DNA of 64,000 bases, taken from NCBI RefSeq assembly GCF_030408435.1, contig NZ_CP047046.1, positions 540,572 to 604,571 of the forward strand, read 5' to 3'. The notes under the pieces were generated by a model that saw nothing but the letters and a program-made list of their open reading frames with translations, did not search any database and had not been told where the DNA came from. This DNA is from Corynebacterium auriscanis. Its GTDB lineage: Bacteria; Actinomycetota; Actinomycetes; Mycobacteriales; Mycobacteriaceae. Below are positions 1 to 9,274 of the stretch, in pieces; position 1 is the stretch's first letter; every line of letters begins with the position of its first letter. A program made the translations under genes and the position numbers.

Positions 1-1182
1 ACCGCGATGGAGCTGCGCCAGGTGGTGCTGGATCTGGCAAGTTCCCCGGCTTTATGCTCCCGCGCATTCATCACTGAGCAGTACGACCGCTACGTCCGCG
101 GCAACACCGTGTCCGCCAAGGATGCCGATGCAGGTGTGCTGCGCATTGATGAGGAAACTAACCGCGGTATCGCCGTTGCAACGGATGCTTCCGGCCGTTA
201 CACCAAGCTGGATCCTCGCACGGGTGCACAGTTGGCGCTGGCTGAGGCACACCGCAACGTCGCAGCTACCGGCGCCACCCCAGTCGCCGTTTCGAACTGC
301 CTGAATTTCGGCTCCCCGGAGGATCCCGCAGTGATGTGGCAGTTCCGTGAGGCTGTTCGTGGCTTGGCCGACGGCTGCGCCGAGCTGACCACTCCAGTCA
401 CCGGTGGCAACGTGTCCTTCTACAACCAGACGGGCACTACCCCTATCTTGCCGACCCCAGTGGTCGCCGTTCTGGGAACTATTGACGACGCCTCCACGCG
501 CATCCCCCAGCAAGTCACTCCACGGGTAGCCGCAGCCCAGGGCACGGACTTTGATCTGGTCTTGGTCGGCAAGAAGACCCAGGATGAACTGGGTGGTTCG
601 ATCTGGCAGCAAGTTGCGCACGATAACGCACTAGCCGGCATGCCACCACAGGTCGATTTGGCAGATGAGCAGAAGCTCGCAGAGCTTATGAGCTCCCTGC
701 GTGGCAAGGTTGTTGCCGCTTCGGACTTGTCCGAGGGTGGTTTGTCCCAGGCATTGGTCGAGCTGGCGGTACAATCCGATTTCGGCCTGATTGCTGACCC
801 CACCGCGTTCCTTGAGGCGCCTACCGCGGGTGAAGGGGAGAGCGGCGATAGCGAGCAGATCGCAGCAGATTTGTTCGTGGGACTATTCTCCGAAACCGCA
901 TCCCGTATTCTGCTGGTTGTGGAGAGGGATAAGCGCGACGAGGTCGTAGCGGAAGCGGAACGCACTGGCTTGGCTGCGGCTCACATCGGACGCACCGGTA
1001 CCACGGACGATGCGGACCAAGCTGTGATCGTGTTGGCCAAGGGCGTGGTGGCGTCGGAAGAAAAACCAACTGATGTACCGCAGGCCCTGGTCTACAACCT
1101 CGACGAGATTCGCAGTGCCTGGGAAAGCACCCTGCCCGCGCTGTTTAGCCACGCGGCAGGAAACAACTCGGTTATTGAGTAA
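1..1182 (+). CDS. purL: Phosphoribosylformylglycinamidine synthase PurL, C-terminal part (5' end outside window)
   Basis: About 393 C-terminal residues are visible and the frame is open to the first base, so the gene starts upstream. PurL makes FGAM from FGAR, ATP and ammonia in purine synthesis. The start of the visible part ([15 protein letters not shown]) and the glycine-rich [15 protein letters not shown] about 130 residues in are typical of the second PurM-like half of actinobacterial PurL. No class I glutamine amidotransferase domain follows, so this is the short PurL that needs PurQ and PurS. Its TAA overlaps the 3' end of the convergent thioesterase gene by 11 bp. Confidence 0.96.
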   Translation, partial: TAMELRQVVLDLASSPALCSRAFITEQYDRYVRGNTVSAKDADAGVLRIDEETNRGIAVATDASGRYTKLDPRTGAQLALAEAHRNVAATGATPVAVSNCLNFGSPEDPAVMWQFREAVRGLADGCAELTTPVTGGNVSFYNQTGTTPILPTPVVAVLGTIDDASTRIPQQVTPRVAAAQGTDFDLVLVGKKTQDELGGSIWQQVAHDNALAGMPPQVDLADEQKLAELMSSLRGKVVAASDLSEGGLSQALVELAVQSDFGLIADPTAFLEAPTAGEGESGDSEQIAADLFVGLFSETASRILLVVERDKRDEVVAEAERTGLAAAHIGRTGTTDDADQAVIVLAKGVVASEEKPTDVPQALVYNLDEIRSAWESTLPALFSHAAGNNSVIE

Positions 1183-2197
1183 TCCGGTACTCGTCGCGAA
1201 GCGGCTTTACTAGCGGCTTGGGCACGAACTCGCTGCGCAGCTCGCGCAAACGCAGCGAGTGCTGCTCGAGCCGCTTATCTTCGTTTGTGACTGGGACGAA
1301 CTTGCGGGCCGCGAGCGGATTGCCGTCGATGTCCATGGCGATGTAGGTAAACGATGCGTGGATGGCCACGGGCAGGTTGTCCTTGCCGTGGCGGGGGTCG
1401 CCAGCGCGCAGGTGCACGATCACGGACATGGAGCGGGCATCCGTGCGGATCAAGCGGGCATCGACCTCAACCAGGTCGCCAATGTGGACCGGGCGGTAGA
1501 AGCGGATGCCACCGGCGTACACAGCCACGGTGCGCTCGCCCGACCACTGCATGGTGCAGGCTGTGGCGGCCTCATCAATCCACTCCATGGCCGTACCACC
1601 GTGCACGTTGCCACCCCAGTTGACGTCCGTGGGCTTAGCCAAGAAGCGGTTCGTGAGCTGGGGTGCAGTGGAATCCTCGGTGTAGGTCTGTCGCAGCATC
1701 TCCTCTTCGATGGCCTTGCGCAGCTGCACGCGCGACAGGGCGGCCTCGGCTACGCGCTTTTCCTCATCCGTTTTCGGCACGTAGTTGGGGACGGCCTTGG
1801 CCTTCCGGTTTTCATCCATAGCCACGAAAATCACCAAGCAGTCGCACGCGCGGGTGAAGATACCCTCGCGCGGATCGGCGGAAAACACCTCGTTGACGAT
1901 GTGCATCGACGATCGGCCGGTGTAGGCGATTCGGCTGCGCACTTCCACCATGTGTCCGGAGGGAATGGGGCGGTTGAAGTGAATGTGGCCCACATAAGCC
2001 GTAACGCAGTAGGACTGCGCCCAACCGACGGCACAGGCATAAGCCGCCTTGTCGATCCACTCCAGCACGCGGCCGCCGTGGACGCCCATGGAACCTGCCA
2101 TCAGCACATCGGTGGGTGCCGCGAGAAACCGTAGGGTGACCTCCGGCGAGCGGTTCGTGGCATCGTCGGTAGTGGAGCTGGTTTCGTGCTCGGCCAT
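1172..2197 (-). CDS. Acyl-CoA thioesterase with two hot-dog domains
   Basis: A 341-residue protein with two similar hot-dog units (roughly residues 20-150 and 180-320). Each carries the pattern G-VHGG-(R/T)-xxEWID-(K/E)-A-A ([20 protein letters not shown] and [19 protein letters not shown]), as in the acyl-CoA thioesterase II/ACOT group that hydrolyses fatty acyl-CoA. The ATG at 2197 is preferred over an upstream TTG at 2254 because AGGAG lies 12 nt before it. It converges on purL with an 11-bp overlap of the coding ends. Physiological substrate unknown; a lipid metabolism role is inferred from the family. Confidence 0.88.
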   Translation of the reverse strand: MAEHETSSTTDDATNRSPEVTLRFLAAPTDVLMAGSMGVHGGRVLEWIDKAAYACAVGWAQSYCVTAYVGHIHFNRPIPSGHMVEVRSRIAYTGRSSMHIVNEVFSADPREGIFTRACDCLVIFVAMDENRKAKAVPNYVPKTDEEKRVAEAALSRVQLRKAIEEEMLRQTYTEDSTAPQLTNRFLAKPTDVNWGGNVHGGTAMEWIDEAATACTMQWSGERTVAVYAGGIRFYRPVHIGDLVEVDARLIRTDARSMSVIVHLRAGDPRHGKDNLPVAIHASFTYIAMDIDGNPLAARKFVPVTNEDKRLEQHSLRLRELRSEFVPKPLVKPLRDEYRITQ

Positions 2198-2290
2198 AGT
2201 GGTCTCGTTCTCCTCTTTCAACGTGGTCGCGCGTATTTTCCCCAATACGTCCAAAATTTTATCCTAACGCCTCGAGTAGCATTGGTGGGC

Positions 2291-2677
2291 ATGAAGCGAA
2301 CATTGTCTGGTCCCGAACTCTCCGCTGCTGCGCGCACGGCAGTTGCGGAGGTGCTCGATTGGGTGCGCAATCCCCAGGGGATCCCTGCTCCCGGCCGTCA
2401 ACCCCAAGCAGAGGCGGTCCGGTTGACCACTGCTTTGCTGGCCGACCTTGCACCAGGCAACAGTGTTGAGGTTCGTGTACCTCCTTTCGCCGCCGTCCAA
2501 TGTGTGGCTGGCCCGGACCATCGTCGCGGTACCCCACCCAATGTGGTGCAGTGTTCGCCGTTGGAATGGTTGCGCCTTGTGGTGGGGGAAGTGGGTTTTT
2601 CTCTATCCGACGCCGAGCGCTCCGGGACTCGCGCCGGTGAGATCGAGGAGCACCTTCCGCTGCTGCGGTTTCCTTGA
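2291..2677 (+). CDS. Sterol-carrier-fold family protein (bacterial SCP ortholog type)
   Basis: A 128-residue protein starting MKRTLSGPELSAAARTAVAEVL. It has an N-terminal helix, then the motif VEVRVPPFAAVQCVAGPDHRRGTPPNVVQ, and an acidic tail. This matches the small actinobacterial family annotated as bacterial SCP ortholog, usually encoded beside purF. It is probably cytosolic (no signal or membrane segment). Function is not established; lipid binding is only implied by the fold name. It lies 48 bp upstream of the chosen purF start, on the same strand. Confidence 0.75.
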   Translation: MKRTLSGPELSAAARTAVAEVLDWVRNPQGIPAPGRQPQAEAVRLTTALLADLAPGNSVEVRVPPFAAVQCVAGPDHRRGTPPNVVQCSPLEWLRLVVGEVGFSLSDAERSGTRAGEIEEHLPLLRFP

Positions 2678-2725
2678 GCGATTCAACGCGAGAGGTCAGC
2701 CGCTACCTCTTTGGGAATTGCGCCG

Positions 2726-4318
2726 GTGGCGGGTAACGTTGGGGAAGTGGCAAACGAACTGAGCCAAAGCAACGGAACCAGCGCCCACACGCGAGGCACC
2801 GCATGCGGGCCCTACGACACCCTGGGGGAGACCGAACCTCGCGAGGAATGCGGTGTATTCGGAGTCTGGGCTCCTGGGGAAGACGTATCCAAACTCTCTT
2901 ACTACGGCCTTTATGCGCTCCAGCACCGCGGGCAAGAAGCCGCAGGTATCGCTGTGGGCAATGGTGATCAGATCGTCGTTTTCAAAGACCTGGGTCTTGT
3001 CAGCCAAGTCTTCGACGAGCAATCGCTTGAGTCCCTCAAGGGGCATATCGGCTTGGGGCACACCCGCTATTCGACCGCGGGTGGCGCTAGCTGGGAGAAC
3101 GCCCAGCCCATGTTCCGGATGGCCCCCAATGGGACCGACGTAGCCTTGGGGCACAACGGCAACCTGGTTAACCACCAAGAGTTGACCTTGGAAGCTGCGC
3201 GGTTGGGGTTGGTTGATCCCAAGACTCACCCGTCCGATTCCGATGTCATGTGTGCCCTGCTGGCCGCAGCAGTCCGCGATGATCACAGTGTCGAGGAATC
3301 CGCGGTGGAGCTTTTCTCGCGCGTCCGAGGCGCGTTTTGCACTCTGTTTACGGATGGTTCGGCGCTGTATGCCGTGCGCGATCCCCACGGTGTGCGCCCA
3401 CTGTCGATCGGGCGCCTGCCCAACGGTGGCTGGGTTATCGCCAGTGAAACCGCTGCGCTGGACATCGTGGGTGCGGCCTTTGAGCGGGACGTGGAACCCG
3501 GGGAAATGATCGTCGTTGATGAAAACGGTCTGCGTTCCCGGATCATTGCGAAGGCGCAGCCGAAGGGTTGTGTATTCGAATACGTCTATCTGGCCCGCCC
3601 CGATTCCGTGATCCGCGGTCAGGTGGTCAATGCCACCCGTGTGGGAATCGGTCGTTCTCTGGCGAAGGAAGCTCCGGCCGAGGGTGATTTGGTGATCCCC
3701 GTTCCGGATTCCGGAACCCCAGCCGCGGTGGGTTATGCCCAGGAATCTGGTATTCCGTTCGGCCAGGGCCTGATGAAGAACGCCTATGTGGGTCGTACCT
3801 TCATTCAACCTTCGCAGTCCATCCGTCAGTTGGGTATCCGACTAAAGCTCAACCCGCTGCGCTCGGTGATCGAGGGCAAGCGGTTGATCGTGGTGGATGA
3901 TTCCATTGTCCGCGGAAACACTCAGCGCGCGCTGATCAAGATGCTGCGCGATGCGGGAGCGGCGGAGGTGCATGTGCGCATTGCCTCACCACCAGTGAAG
4001 TGGCCGTGCTTTTACGGAATCGACTTCGCCTCTCCGCAGGAGCTCATCGCGAATACGGTGCAGCAGGATGATCCGGTTGCCCGAATCTGCGATGAAATCG
4101 GTGCGGATTCCCTCGCCTTCGTGTCGAACGAAGCAATGATCGAGGCATCGGGACAGCCCAAAACGCAGCTGTGTTCCGCATGTTTCGACGGTGTTTACCC
4201 GTTGGGCTTGCCCAACGACAACCCAAATTCCGCACTTGTTCGCAGTATGCAGGTGGAACACGGGATGAACCCCTCCGCGTGCGGTACAGCGGACGAATTG
4301 GATGAGTTCGTCCGATAA
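2726..4318 (+). CDS. purF: Amidophosphoribosyltransferase PurF
   Basis: First committed enzyme of purine synthesis: PRPP plus glutamine to phosphoribosylamine. The N-terminal Ntn-type glutaminase starts at the catalytic Cys of EECGVFGVW, so about 41 residues form a propeptide that must be removed. The PRPP loop is RLIVVDDSIVRGNT near residue 390. Four cysteines sit where the B. subtilis-type enzyme binds its Fe-S cluster (KGCVFEY, WPCFYG, QLCSAC), so an iron-sulphur form is likely. GTG 2726 is chosen because GGGAA lies 8 nt before it; TTG 2711 and GTG 2747 are alternatives. purM follows 66 bp downstream. Confidence 0.96.
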   Translation: MAGNVGEVANELSQSNGTSAHTRGTACGPYDTLGETEPREECGVFGVWAPGEDVSKLSYYGLYALQHRGQEAAGIAVGNGDQIVVFKDLGLVSQVFDEQSLESLKGHIGLGHTRYSTAGGASWENAQPMFRMAPNGTDVALGHNGNLVNHQELTLEAARLGLVDPKTHPSDSDVMCALLAAAVRDDHSVEESAVELFSRVRGAFCTLFTDGSALYAVRDPHGVRPLSIGRLPNGGWVIASETAALDIVGAAFERDVEPGEMIVVDENGLRSRIIAKAQPKGCVFEYVYLARPDSVIRGQVVNATRVGIGRSLAKEAPAEGDLVIPVPDSGTPAAVGYAQESGIPFGQGLMKNAYVGRTFIQPSQSIRQLGIRLKLNPLRSVIEGKRLIVVDDSIVRGNTQRALIKMLRDAGAAEVHVRIASPPVKWPCFYGIDFASPQELIANTVQQDDPVARICDEIGADSLAFVSNEAMIEASGQPKTQLCSACFDGVYPLGLPNDNPNSALVRSMQVEHGMNPSACGTADELDEFVR

Positions 4319-4384
4319 CCTAGAGCTGTAGAAACCGGGCCTCACTAGGCATGAGCCCATTCCATTTAACAATCAAGGACTTTC

Positions 4385-5455
4385 ATGACCGATCAGCAGC
4401 AGACCAACGGTGCCTCTTACGCCGCCGCCGGCGTCGATATTGAAGCGGGAGACCGCGCCGTCGAGCTTTTCGCCCCTTTGGCTAAGAAAGCTACGCGTCC
4501 GGAGGTGCGAGGTGGCCTAGGCGGCTTCGCTGGCCTTTTCGCCCTAGGTGAGTACGAGAAACCGTTGCTGGCGGCTTCCTCGGATGGTGTGGGCACCAAG
4601 TTGGCTGTGGCCCAAGCGATGGATAAGCATGACACCATCGGCCGGGACCTGGTGGCTATGTGCGTTGATGACCTCGTGGTCTGTGGAGCGGAGCCATTGT
4701 TCCTCCAGGATTACATTGCTATTGGCAAGGTTGTACCAGAGCACGTCGCCAGCATCGTGAAGGGCATCGCGGAGGGCTGCGAAGAAGCTGGATGTGCTCT
4801 TCTGGGCGGCGAGACCGCGGAGCACCCCGGCGTGATGAAGCCGGGCGAGTACGACGTGTCCGCGACTTCCGTCGGTGTTGTCGAAGAGGCCAAGGTGCTT
4901 GGTCCCGACATGGTTCGTCCCGGCGATGTTGTCATCGCCATGGCATCCTCGGGTCTGCATTCCAACGGCTACTCGTTGGCTCGCCACGTGCTGCTGGAAA
5001 CGGCAGGTCTGCCACTCGATGGTCATATCGAGGAACTCGGTCGCACGCTGGGCGAAGAAATGCTGGAGCCAACCCGTATTTACGCTAAGACCTGCTTGGA
5101 TCTGGCAGCTGAGTGCGAGGTGCACACGTTTGCTCACATCACCGGTGGCGGCCTGGCCGCGAACCTGGCCCGCGTTATCCCTGAAGGCCTGGTAGCGGAG
5201 TTGGATCGTGCGACGTGGACCCCGGGTCCGATTTTCCAGCTCATTGCTCGTGAGGGCAACGTGGAGCAGTCTGAGATGGAGAAGACCTTCAACATGGGCG
5301 TGGGCATGGTCGCTGTGGTCAGTGAGGAAGATGCTGAACGCGCCCTCGCGATGCTGACTGCTCGCCACCTCGACGCATGGAAGCTAGGCGAGGTTTCCGC
5401 TAGTGGTGACACTGCATCCGGCGCCGTTTTACGCGGGGAACACCCACGCGCCTAA
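4385..5455 (+). CDS. purM: Phosphoribosylformylglycinamidine cyclo-ligase (AIR synthase) PurM
   Basis: A 356-residue enzyme that closes the imidazole ring of FGAM to give AIR. Visible family motifs are SSDGVGTKLAVAQAM (about 66-80), DDLVVCGAEPLFLQDYI, and HITGGGLAANLARVIP. The length is normal. ATG follows AAGGA at 5-nt spacing. Same direction as purF with a 66-bp gap, so co-transcription is likely. Two hairpins follow the gene and probably end the transcript. Confidence 0.97.
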   Translation: MTDQQQTNGASYAAAGVDIEAGDRAVELFAPLAKKATRPEVRGGLGGFAGLFALGEYEKPLLAASSDGVGTKLAVAQAMDKHDTIGRDLVAMCVDDLVVCGAEPLFLQDYIAIGKVVPEHVASIVKGIAEGCEEAGCALLGGETAEHPGVMKPGEYDVSATSVGVVEEAKVLGPDMVRPGDVVIAMASSGLHSNGYSLARHVLLETAGLPLDGHIEELGRTLGEEMLEPTRIYAKTCLDLAAECEVHTFAHITGGGLAANLARVIPEGLVAELDRATWTPGPIFQLIAREGNVEQSEMEKTFNMGVGMVAVVSEEDAERALAMLTARHLDAWKLGEVSASGDTASGAVLRGEHPRA

Positions 5456-5490
5456 ACGTGTTCCTTGTGCACCCGGGTGGTTTCACACTC

Positions 5491-5525
5491 GCGGGCCCGT
5501 GCTACGACGGGCCCGCGGAGCTTTT
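5491..5525 (+). terminator. Rho-independent-type terminator after purM
   Basis: Perfect 10-bp GC stem GCGGGCCCGT (5491-5500) and ACGGGCCCGC (5507-5516) with a 6-nt loop, followed by GGAGCTTTT. Located 35 bp after the purM stop. Confidence 0.75.
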
Positions 5526-5595
5526 CTGTGGGCGCGGAATGCCTACCACTCGGTCACAAAGGTATTGAAGTACAGCAGATGCGCGTCACTGGAAC

Positions 5596-5653
5596 CCAAA
5601 ACGACTAACCCCACTTCCGTGTTTAGAACTAACAGGCAGTGGGGTTAGTCGTT
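5596..5653. terminator. Bidirectional terminator between purM and the DUF3073 gene
   Basis: Perfect 18-bp inverted repeat with arms 5596-5613 (begins AAAACGACTAACC) and 5636-5653 (ends GGTTAGTCGTTTT) around a 22-nt loop. The A-rich left edge and T-rich right edge give a T tail in both directions, as expected between two convergent genes. Confidence 0.85.
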
Positions 5654-5693
5654 TTTAATGAAAACTGGTGCTTGCAAGCGTGGGGGGATGAAC

Positions 5694-5891
5694 TCAGCGA
5701 GACGAAGAGTGATTGTCTTCGTCGTTCCATTCATCCCATTCGTCGTCGTCATAAGACGAGTAGCGATCATCGTCGTTGGAGGAAGAACCCGAAAGTTCCC
5801 TCTGCAGACGCTCCAGATCCATCTCTGGAGTGTTGTACTTCAACTGACGAGCAACCTTGGCTTGCTTAGCCTTGGCACGGCCGCGACCCAT
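5694..5891 (-). CDS. DUF3073 family small protein
   Basis: A 65-residue protein: basic N-terminus MGRGRAKAKQAKVARQLKY, a short helix TPEMDLERLQRELSG, then a very acidic, serine/aspartate-rich tail. This is the actinobacterial DUF3073 family, commonly found beside purM. The start is set by AAGGGGG upstream of ATG 5891. Function unknown; the charge split hints at nucleic-acid or protein binding, but nothing in the sequence proves it. Confidence 0.88.
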   Translation of the reverse strand: MGRGRAKAKQAKVARQLKYNTPEMDLERLQRELSGSSSNDDDRYSSYDDDEWDEWNDEDNHSSSR

Positions 5892-6223
5892 GGCCTGACC
5901 CCCTTGCGGTGTCCTCGGGCGACTCAGGAGTTCGGCCACCCTGCTTTTACGTTTAAAGTTTCTTCCTGTCCTACACCATAGCGGGTGCGCAAATATTTTT
6001 CCGCAAAGGGGTGCCCTCAACACGTGCATCCCCTAGGTGTGGTCGAGGTGGTTCAGGGTGCTGACGTGCGATTTTCCGTAAAATCTAGCTCGTCGAGAAA
6101 AATGAAAAATTTCAATTCAACGGAACTTATAAGTGGGTGACAACCTACAACAGGTTTCAAGTAGTTCGTCTCTTTCTCGCGCTGTCTTGTCAGGGGTCTT
6201 CGGCGTTTTCTCGCTTGCTGGTC

Positions 6224-7534
6224 CTATGTCTGAGGCCTGTTGCGCAGCTGGTTGATTGCTGCTCGCCCCGGTCGCACCGTGTCATCGCTGACCAGGTCGG
6301 CTGGGTCGATCGCCGCGTCTACACCGTCGGCTTGCAGAGCCGGGACTTTTTCTGGGGTCGACGCCAGCTTCTCCACAACCCCGCGCTTGACCAGAGCCAA
6401 AGCGATGGGCCCTAAATCACCGTCATGAGCACTGCTACCTACGCGGCCGATGGACGATTTACCGGCGGTGAGCTCGGATCCGACCGCAGGCAGTCGGTTG
6501 GCGGAACCGTCGAGATGAAGCAACACGATAACCCGCGGTGGCTTACCCAGGTTTTGCACGCGCGAGACGGTCTCCTGGCCCCGATAGCAACCCTTGTTGA
6601 GGTGTACGGCGTGGGCGCTGGGGCCGTCGGTCACCGTACCGAGCGTGGTGGCCTCGGCAGACCGCGGGCCCGTGAAGAACATGGCTTCGTGGGGGATGGT
6701 TCGCTCGTCGGTATCGATGCCTACCTCAGGGATGCGAGCGGCGATGCGAAGAGCGTCGTAGGCCATGTGTCCGGTAGGGGCTGCAACCTTAGAGAGCACA
6801 TCCCAGGCAGTAGCAATGTCCTCGCGGGGAACCCAAATGTCCAAGGCTCCCATTCCACCGGACGAATCCGGAACTCCGACAGCGCGGAGGCTGCGAGCGC
6901 GCCACGAATGGGCGCCGGGGAGGGTCGTTATAGCGTCAATAAGAGCAGCCAGAGGGGCTTCGGAACCTAGGCCAGCCTCGCTCGGAGATGCGAGAGAGGA
7001 ATGAAGCTCATTGGAAGCGGAGTCCGTATTCAGGCTGCCCGCGGCGTCGACAAAAGGAAGAAGGTGCCCTACGACAGTCAGCTGGGCCAGAGGCAGGACC
7101 TCGACCTCGACCTTGGCCCAGAAAATCATCTTGGTCAGGTAGTCCGCCAAGCTGTCAGCGTGTGCGGCAGGGCAGTCCAGCAGTAGACCTTCGGGCAGGG
7201 CTGCGATGCCGAACTGATGGGTAACGCGGCCCTGGAGGTCAAGGAGCAGCCCATAAGTGGCTGCGCCGGGATCGATGGCATTGACCTTCTGGGAAATGAG
7301 GTCGTTGAGCCACGTTCGGGCCTCCTCGCCCTTTACGAGAATGGCAGTGCGGTCCCAACGATCGACGAGACCCAGCGAGCGGGAGAGGCGTTGCTGCTCA
7401 ACAAGCGGGTCACCGTAGTGGGCTGCGGTGGGCGTGGTCGCATCGTCGACCACGTTGGCCGCGCCCGGAACGTGGGAAACCAGTGGGCTAACGGAATGTT
7501 CCAACACATCTTCCATGGTAGGCACAAACCTCAT
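6224..7534 (-). CDS. ygfZ: Folate-binding YgfZ/GcvT-like protein
   Basis: A 436-residue aminomethyltransferase-like protein. The diagnostic YgfZ motif K-G-C-Y-x-G-Q-E is present as LNKGCYRGQETVSR in the C-terminal third, and AYDALRIAARIPEVG marks the GcvT-like fold. YgfZ proteins use tetrahydrofolate and help repair or assemble Fe-S enzymes. The start is uncertain: ATG 7534 or the in-frame ATG 7516. It is divergent from the PabC-like gene, a common actinobacterial pairing that fits the shared folate theme. Confidence 0.9.
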   Translation of the reverse strand: MRFVPTMEDVLEHSVSPLVSHVPGAANVVDDATTPTAAHYGDPLVEQQRLSRSLGLVDRWDRTAILVKGEEARTWLNDLISQKVNAIDPGAATYGLLLDLQGRVTHQFGIAALPEGLLLDCPAAHADSLADYLTKMIFWAKVEVEVLPLAQLTVVGHLLPFVDAAGSLNTDSASNELHSSLASPSEAGLGSEAPLAALIDAITTLPGAHSWRARSLRAVGVPDSSGGMGALDIWVPREDIATAWDVLSKVAAPTGHMAYDALRIAARIPEVGIDTDERTIPHEAMFFTGPRSAEATTLGTVTDGPSAHAVHLNKGCYRGQETVSRVQNLGKPPRVIVLLHLDGSANRLPAVGSELTAGKSSIGRVGSSAHDGDLGPIALALVKRGVVEKLASTPEKVPALQADGVDAAIDPADLVSDDTVRPGRAAINQLRNRPQT

Positions 7535-7656
7535 TCGGAGTTCGCCTGGGGGTGTGTTGCGACGGTGGCGTGGGTTTGCCGATATAGGCTTGAGGGCATC
7601 GGAGCGCCAATGAAGTGATGCCGTTCATGTTGCTGGAGAATCGGGAAGAGCCACAG

Positions 7657-8559
7657 ATGACTAGTCGGGATTCGCACCAAAACACCGTGGTTGTGAGTGT
7701 TTTGCGAAGTGGAATGGATACCTCTTTGGAACCAGAAGTGGTAGATCCAGGATCACCCTTAATCTACGCCGATGACTTGGCTGCGGTGCGCGGTGATGGG
7801 GTGTTTGAAACACTAATGCTGCGTGATGGACAGGTTCGCAAATTGGAAAGGCACTCTCGCCGATTTCGCAATAGCGCCATGATGCTCAATTTGCCCGAAC
7901 CCGATATTGACCAATGGCATCGGGCGACCGAACTGGCAGCTCACTCGTTCGCAGAGACAGTGGGCGCACCTGAAGCCGCGCTGCGGTGGGTCTATTCGCG
8001 AGGCCGCGAGTCCACCGGTCAACCCACCGGATGGATTACGGTGGCTCCCATCAGCCCGGAAGTTGTGCGGGCCCGTGAGGAGGGGGTGGATGTGATGACG
8101 GCTGAGCGAGGGTTCCGCATTGACCTCTCACAGCGCTCACCGTGGGCGCTAGTGGGGGCGAAGACGTTGAGTTACGCGGCGAACATGGCCGCGTTGCGCT
8201 CCGCTAAGGAGCGGGGTTATTCGGACGTCATCTTCATCTCCGACGAGGGCCACGTTTTGGAAGGGCCGACCTCCTCGGTGATCGTGGTTAAGGGGAAGAC
8301 ATTGCTGACGCCGCCTACCCACGCCGGCATTTTGCCCGGCACCACCCAGGCTGCGTTGTTTCAGATCGCGGAAGCGGCCGGGTGGGAAACTGCCCAGCAA
8401 ACCCTGACAGTGCAGGATTTGCTGGACAGCGATGGGGTGTTGCTGGTCAGTTCCGTGCGCGCATATGCGCGGGTGAAGTCCATTGACGGTCACCCCATTG
8501 GCGAAACCGATAATGCCACTGAGATCCAAGCCATGGCTTGGCAGGCAGTGACCAGCTAA
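7657..8559 (+). CDS. pabC: Aminodeoxychorismate lyase-like PLP enzyme (class IV aminotransferase fold)
   Basis: A 300-residue fold-type IV PLP enzyme. Motifs are the N-terminal GDGVFETL, the PLP lysine in GAKTLSYAANM, SDVIFISDEGHVLEGPTSS, and the C-terminal LLVSSVRAYARVKSIDG. PabC releases p-aminobenzoate and pyruvate from aminodeoxychorismate for folate synthesis. D-amino-acid or branched-chain aminotransferases share the fold, so the substrate is inferred from family likeness and the ygfZ neighbour. ATG 7657 has GGAAG 8 nt upstream; ATG 7618 is an alternative. Confidence 0.83.
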   Translation: MTSRDSHQNTVVVSVLRSGMDTSLEPEVVDPGSPLIYADDLAAVRGDGVFETLMLRDGQVRKLERHSRRFRNSAMMLNLPEPDIDQWHRATELAAHSFAETVGAPEAALRWVYSRGRESTGQPTGWITVAPISPEVVRAREEGVDVMTAERGFRIDLSQRSPWALVGAKTLSYAANMAALRSAKERGYSDVIFISDEGHVLEGPTSSVIVVKGKTLLTPPTHAGILPGTTQAALFQIAEAAGWETAQQTLTVQDLLDSDGVLLVSSVRAYARVKSIDGHPIGETDNATEIQAMAWQAVTS

Positions 8560-8574
8560 CTGGGAGGTCGCGGA

Positions 8575-9252
8575 CTAGCCCACAACTCGGTGAAGCTGTG
8601 CCGATAACCACGGCACCATCTCACCGTCGATGAGGCGCTCATCCACCCAACCCAGATCGTTGTTTGGCATCAGTCCATACAGACGTTTGCCTGGGCCCAA
8701 AGCAGCTGGCCCCGTCGCGGTCACCATGGTGGAGGCGCTTTCCAGCTCCCACGCGCGCTCCGTCATGGGCTTGCCGTACATGATCTCGACCATGCCATCG
8801 GAGTGCGAGATGATGAGTTCGATTTCATCTTTGTCGTTGATACGCCAAAAACCGGTCTCGCGACGATCAGGGGTAGACATGGGCTGGCCGTCGTCATCCA
8901 TTCGCCAGGTGCGGGACTCGTAGCGCAGACGGTTTTCTCCGTCGTGGGCGATAACGATCTGCTGGCCGAAAGTGTGCTCGCTTTCACCGGGATGCGCCGC
9001 TTGGCCCTGTCCTCGCCACACACCTACCAAAGGCAACAGGGCAAGCAGTCCATCGTGCAGATTTGGGCCGAGACGAAGATTCGCTGTATCGGCAGGAATC
9101 GGGATGTCCTCAAAGTCCGGCACGTTCTTGTGAGCCGTCTGCTTCGCTGCTTCGGCAGCACGATCCACGGCCTGGTTTGGATCTACTTTGCCGGGTGCGT
9201 GTGTTTCGCCACTCTCTGCAGGTTCGTTCCGGGGGTTTGCTTCATCACTCAT
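8575..9252 (-). CDS. Nitrobindin-like heme-binding beta-barrel protein (FABP family)
   Basis: A 225-residue protein with a ~50-residue charged N-terminal extension and a beta-barrel domain. The signature G-x-W-x-G-x-G is seen in LVGVWRGQGQAAHP, followed by GFWRINDKDEIELIISHSDG and a C-terminal LSAQLHRVV. This matches the FABP/nitrobindin family (M. tuberculosis Rv2717c type, THAP4 domain), which binds ferric heme and nitric oxide. Heme binding is inferred from the family. Convergent with pabC (15-bp gap). ATG 9252 is chosen over TTG 9261. Confidence 0.87.
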   Translation of the reverse strand: MSDEANPRNEPAESGETHAPGKVDPNQAVDRAAEAAKQTAHKNVPDFEDIPIPADTANLRLGPNLHDGLLALLPLVGVWRGQGQAAHPGESEHTFGQQIVIAHDGENRLRYESRTWRMDDDGQPMSTPDRRETGFWRINDKDEIELIISHSDGMVEIMYGKPMTERAWELESASTMVTATGPAALGPGKRLYGLMPNNDLGWVDERLIDGEMVPWLSAQLHRVVG

Positions 9253-9274
9253 GGACCCCAAGCATACCGGTCGG

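Noticed and set aside
1259..2134. 291-codon open frame antisense to the thioesterase
   Set aside because: The opposite strand encodes a clear tandem hot-dog enzyme; this frame is a shadow.
2696..3808. 370-codon open frame antisense to purF
   Set aside because: It lies entirely over purF, has no family features, and reflects GC-rich third positions.
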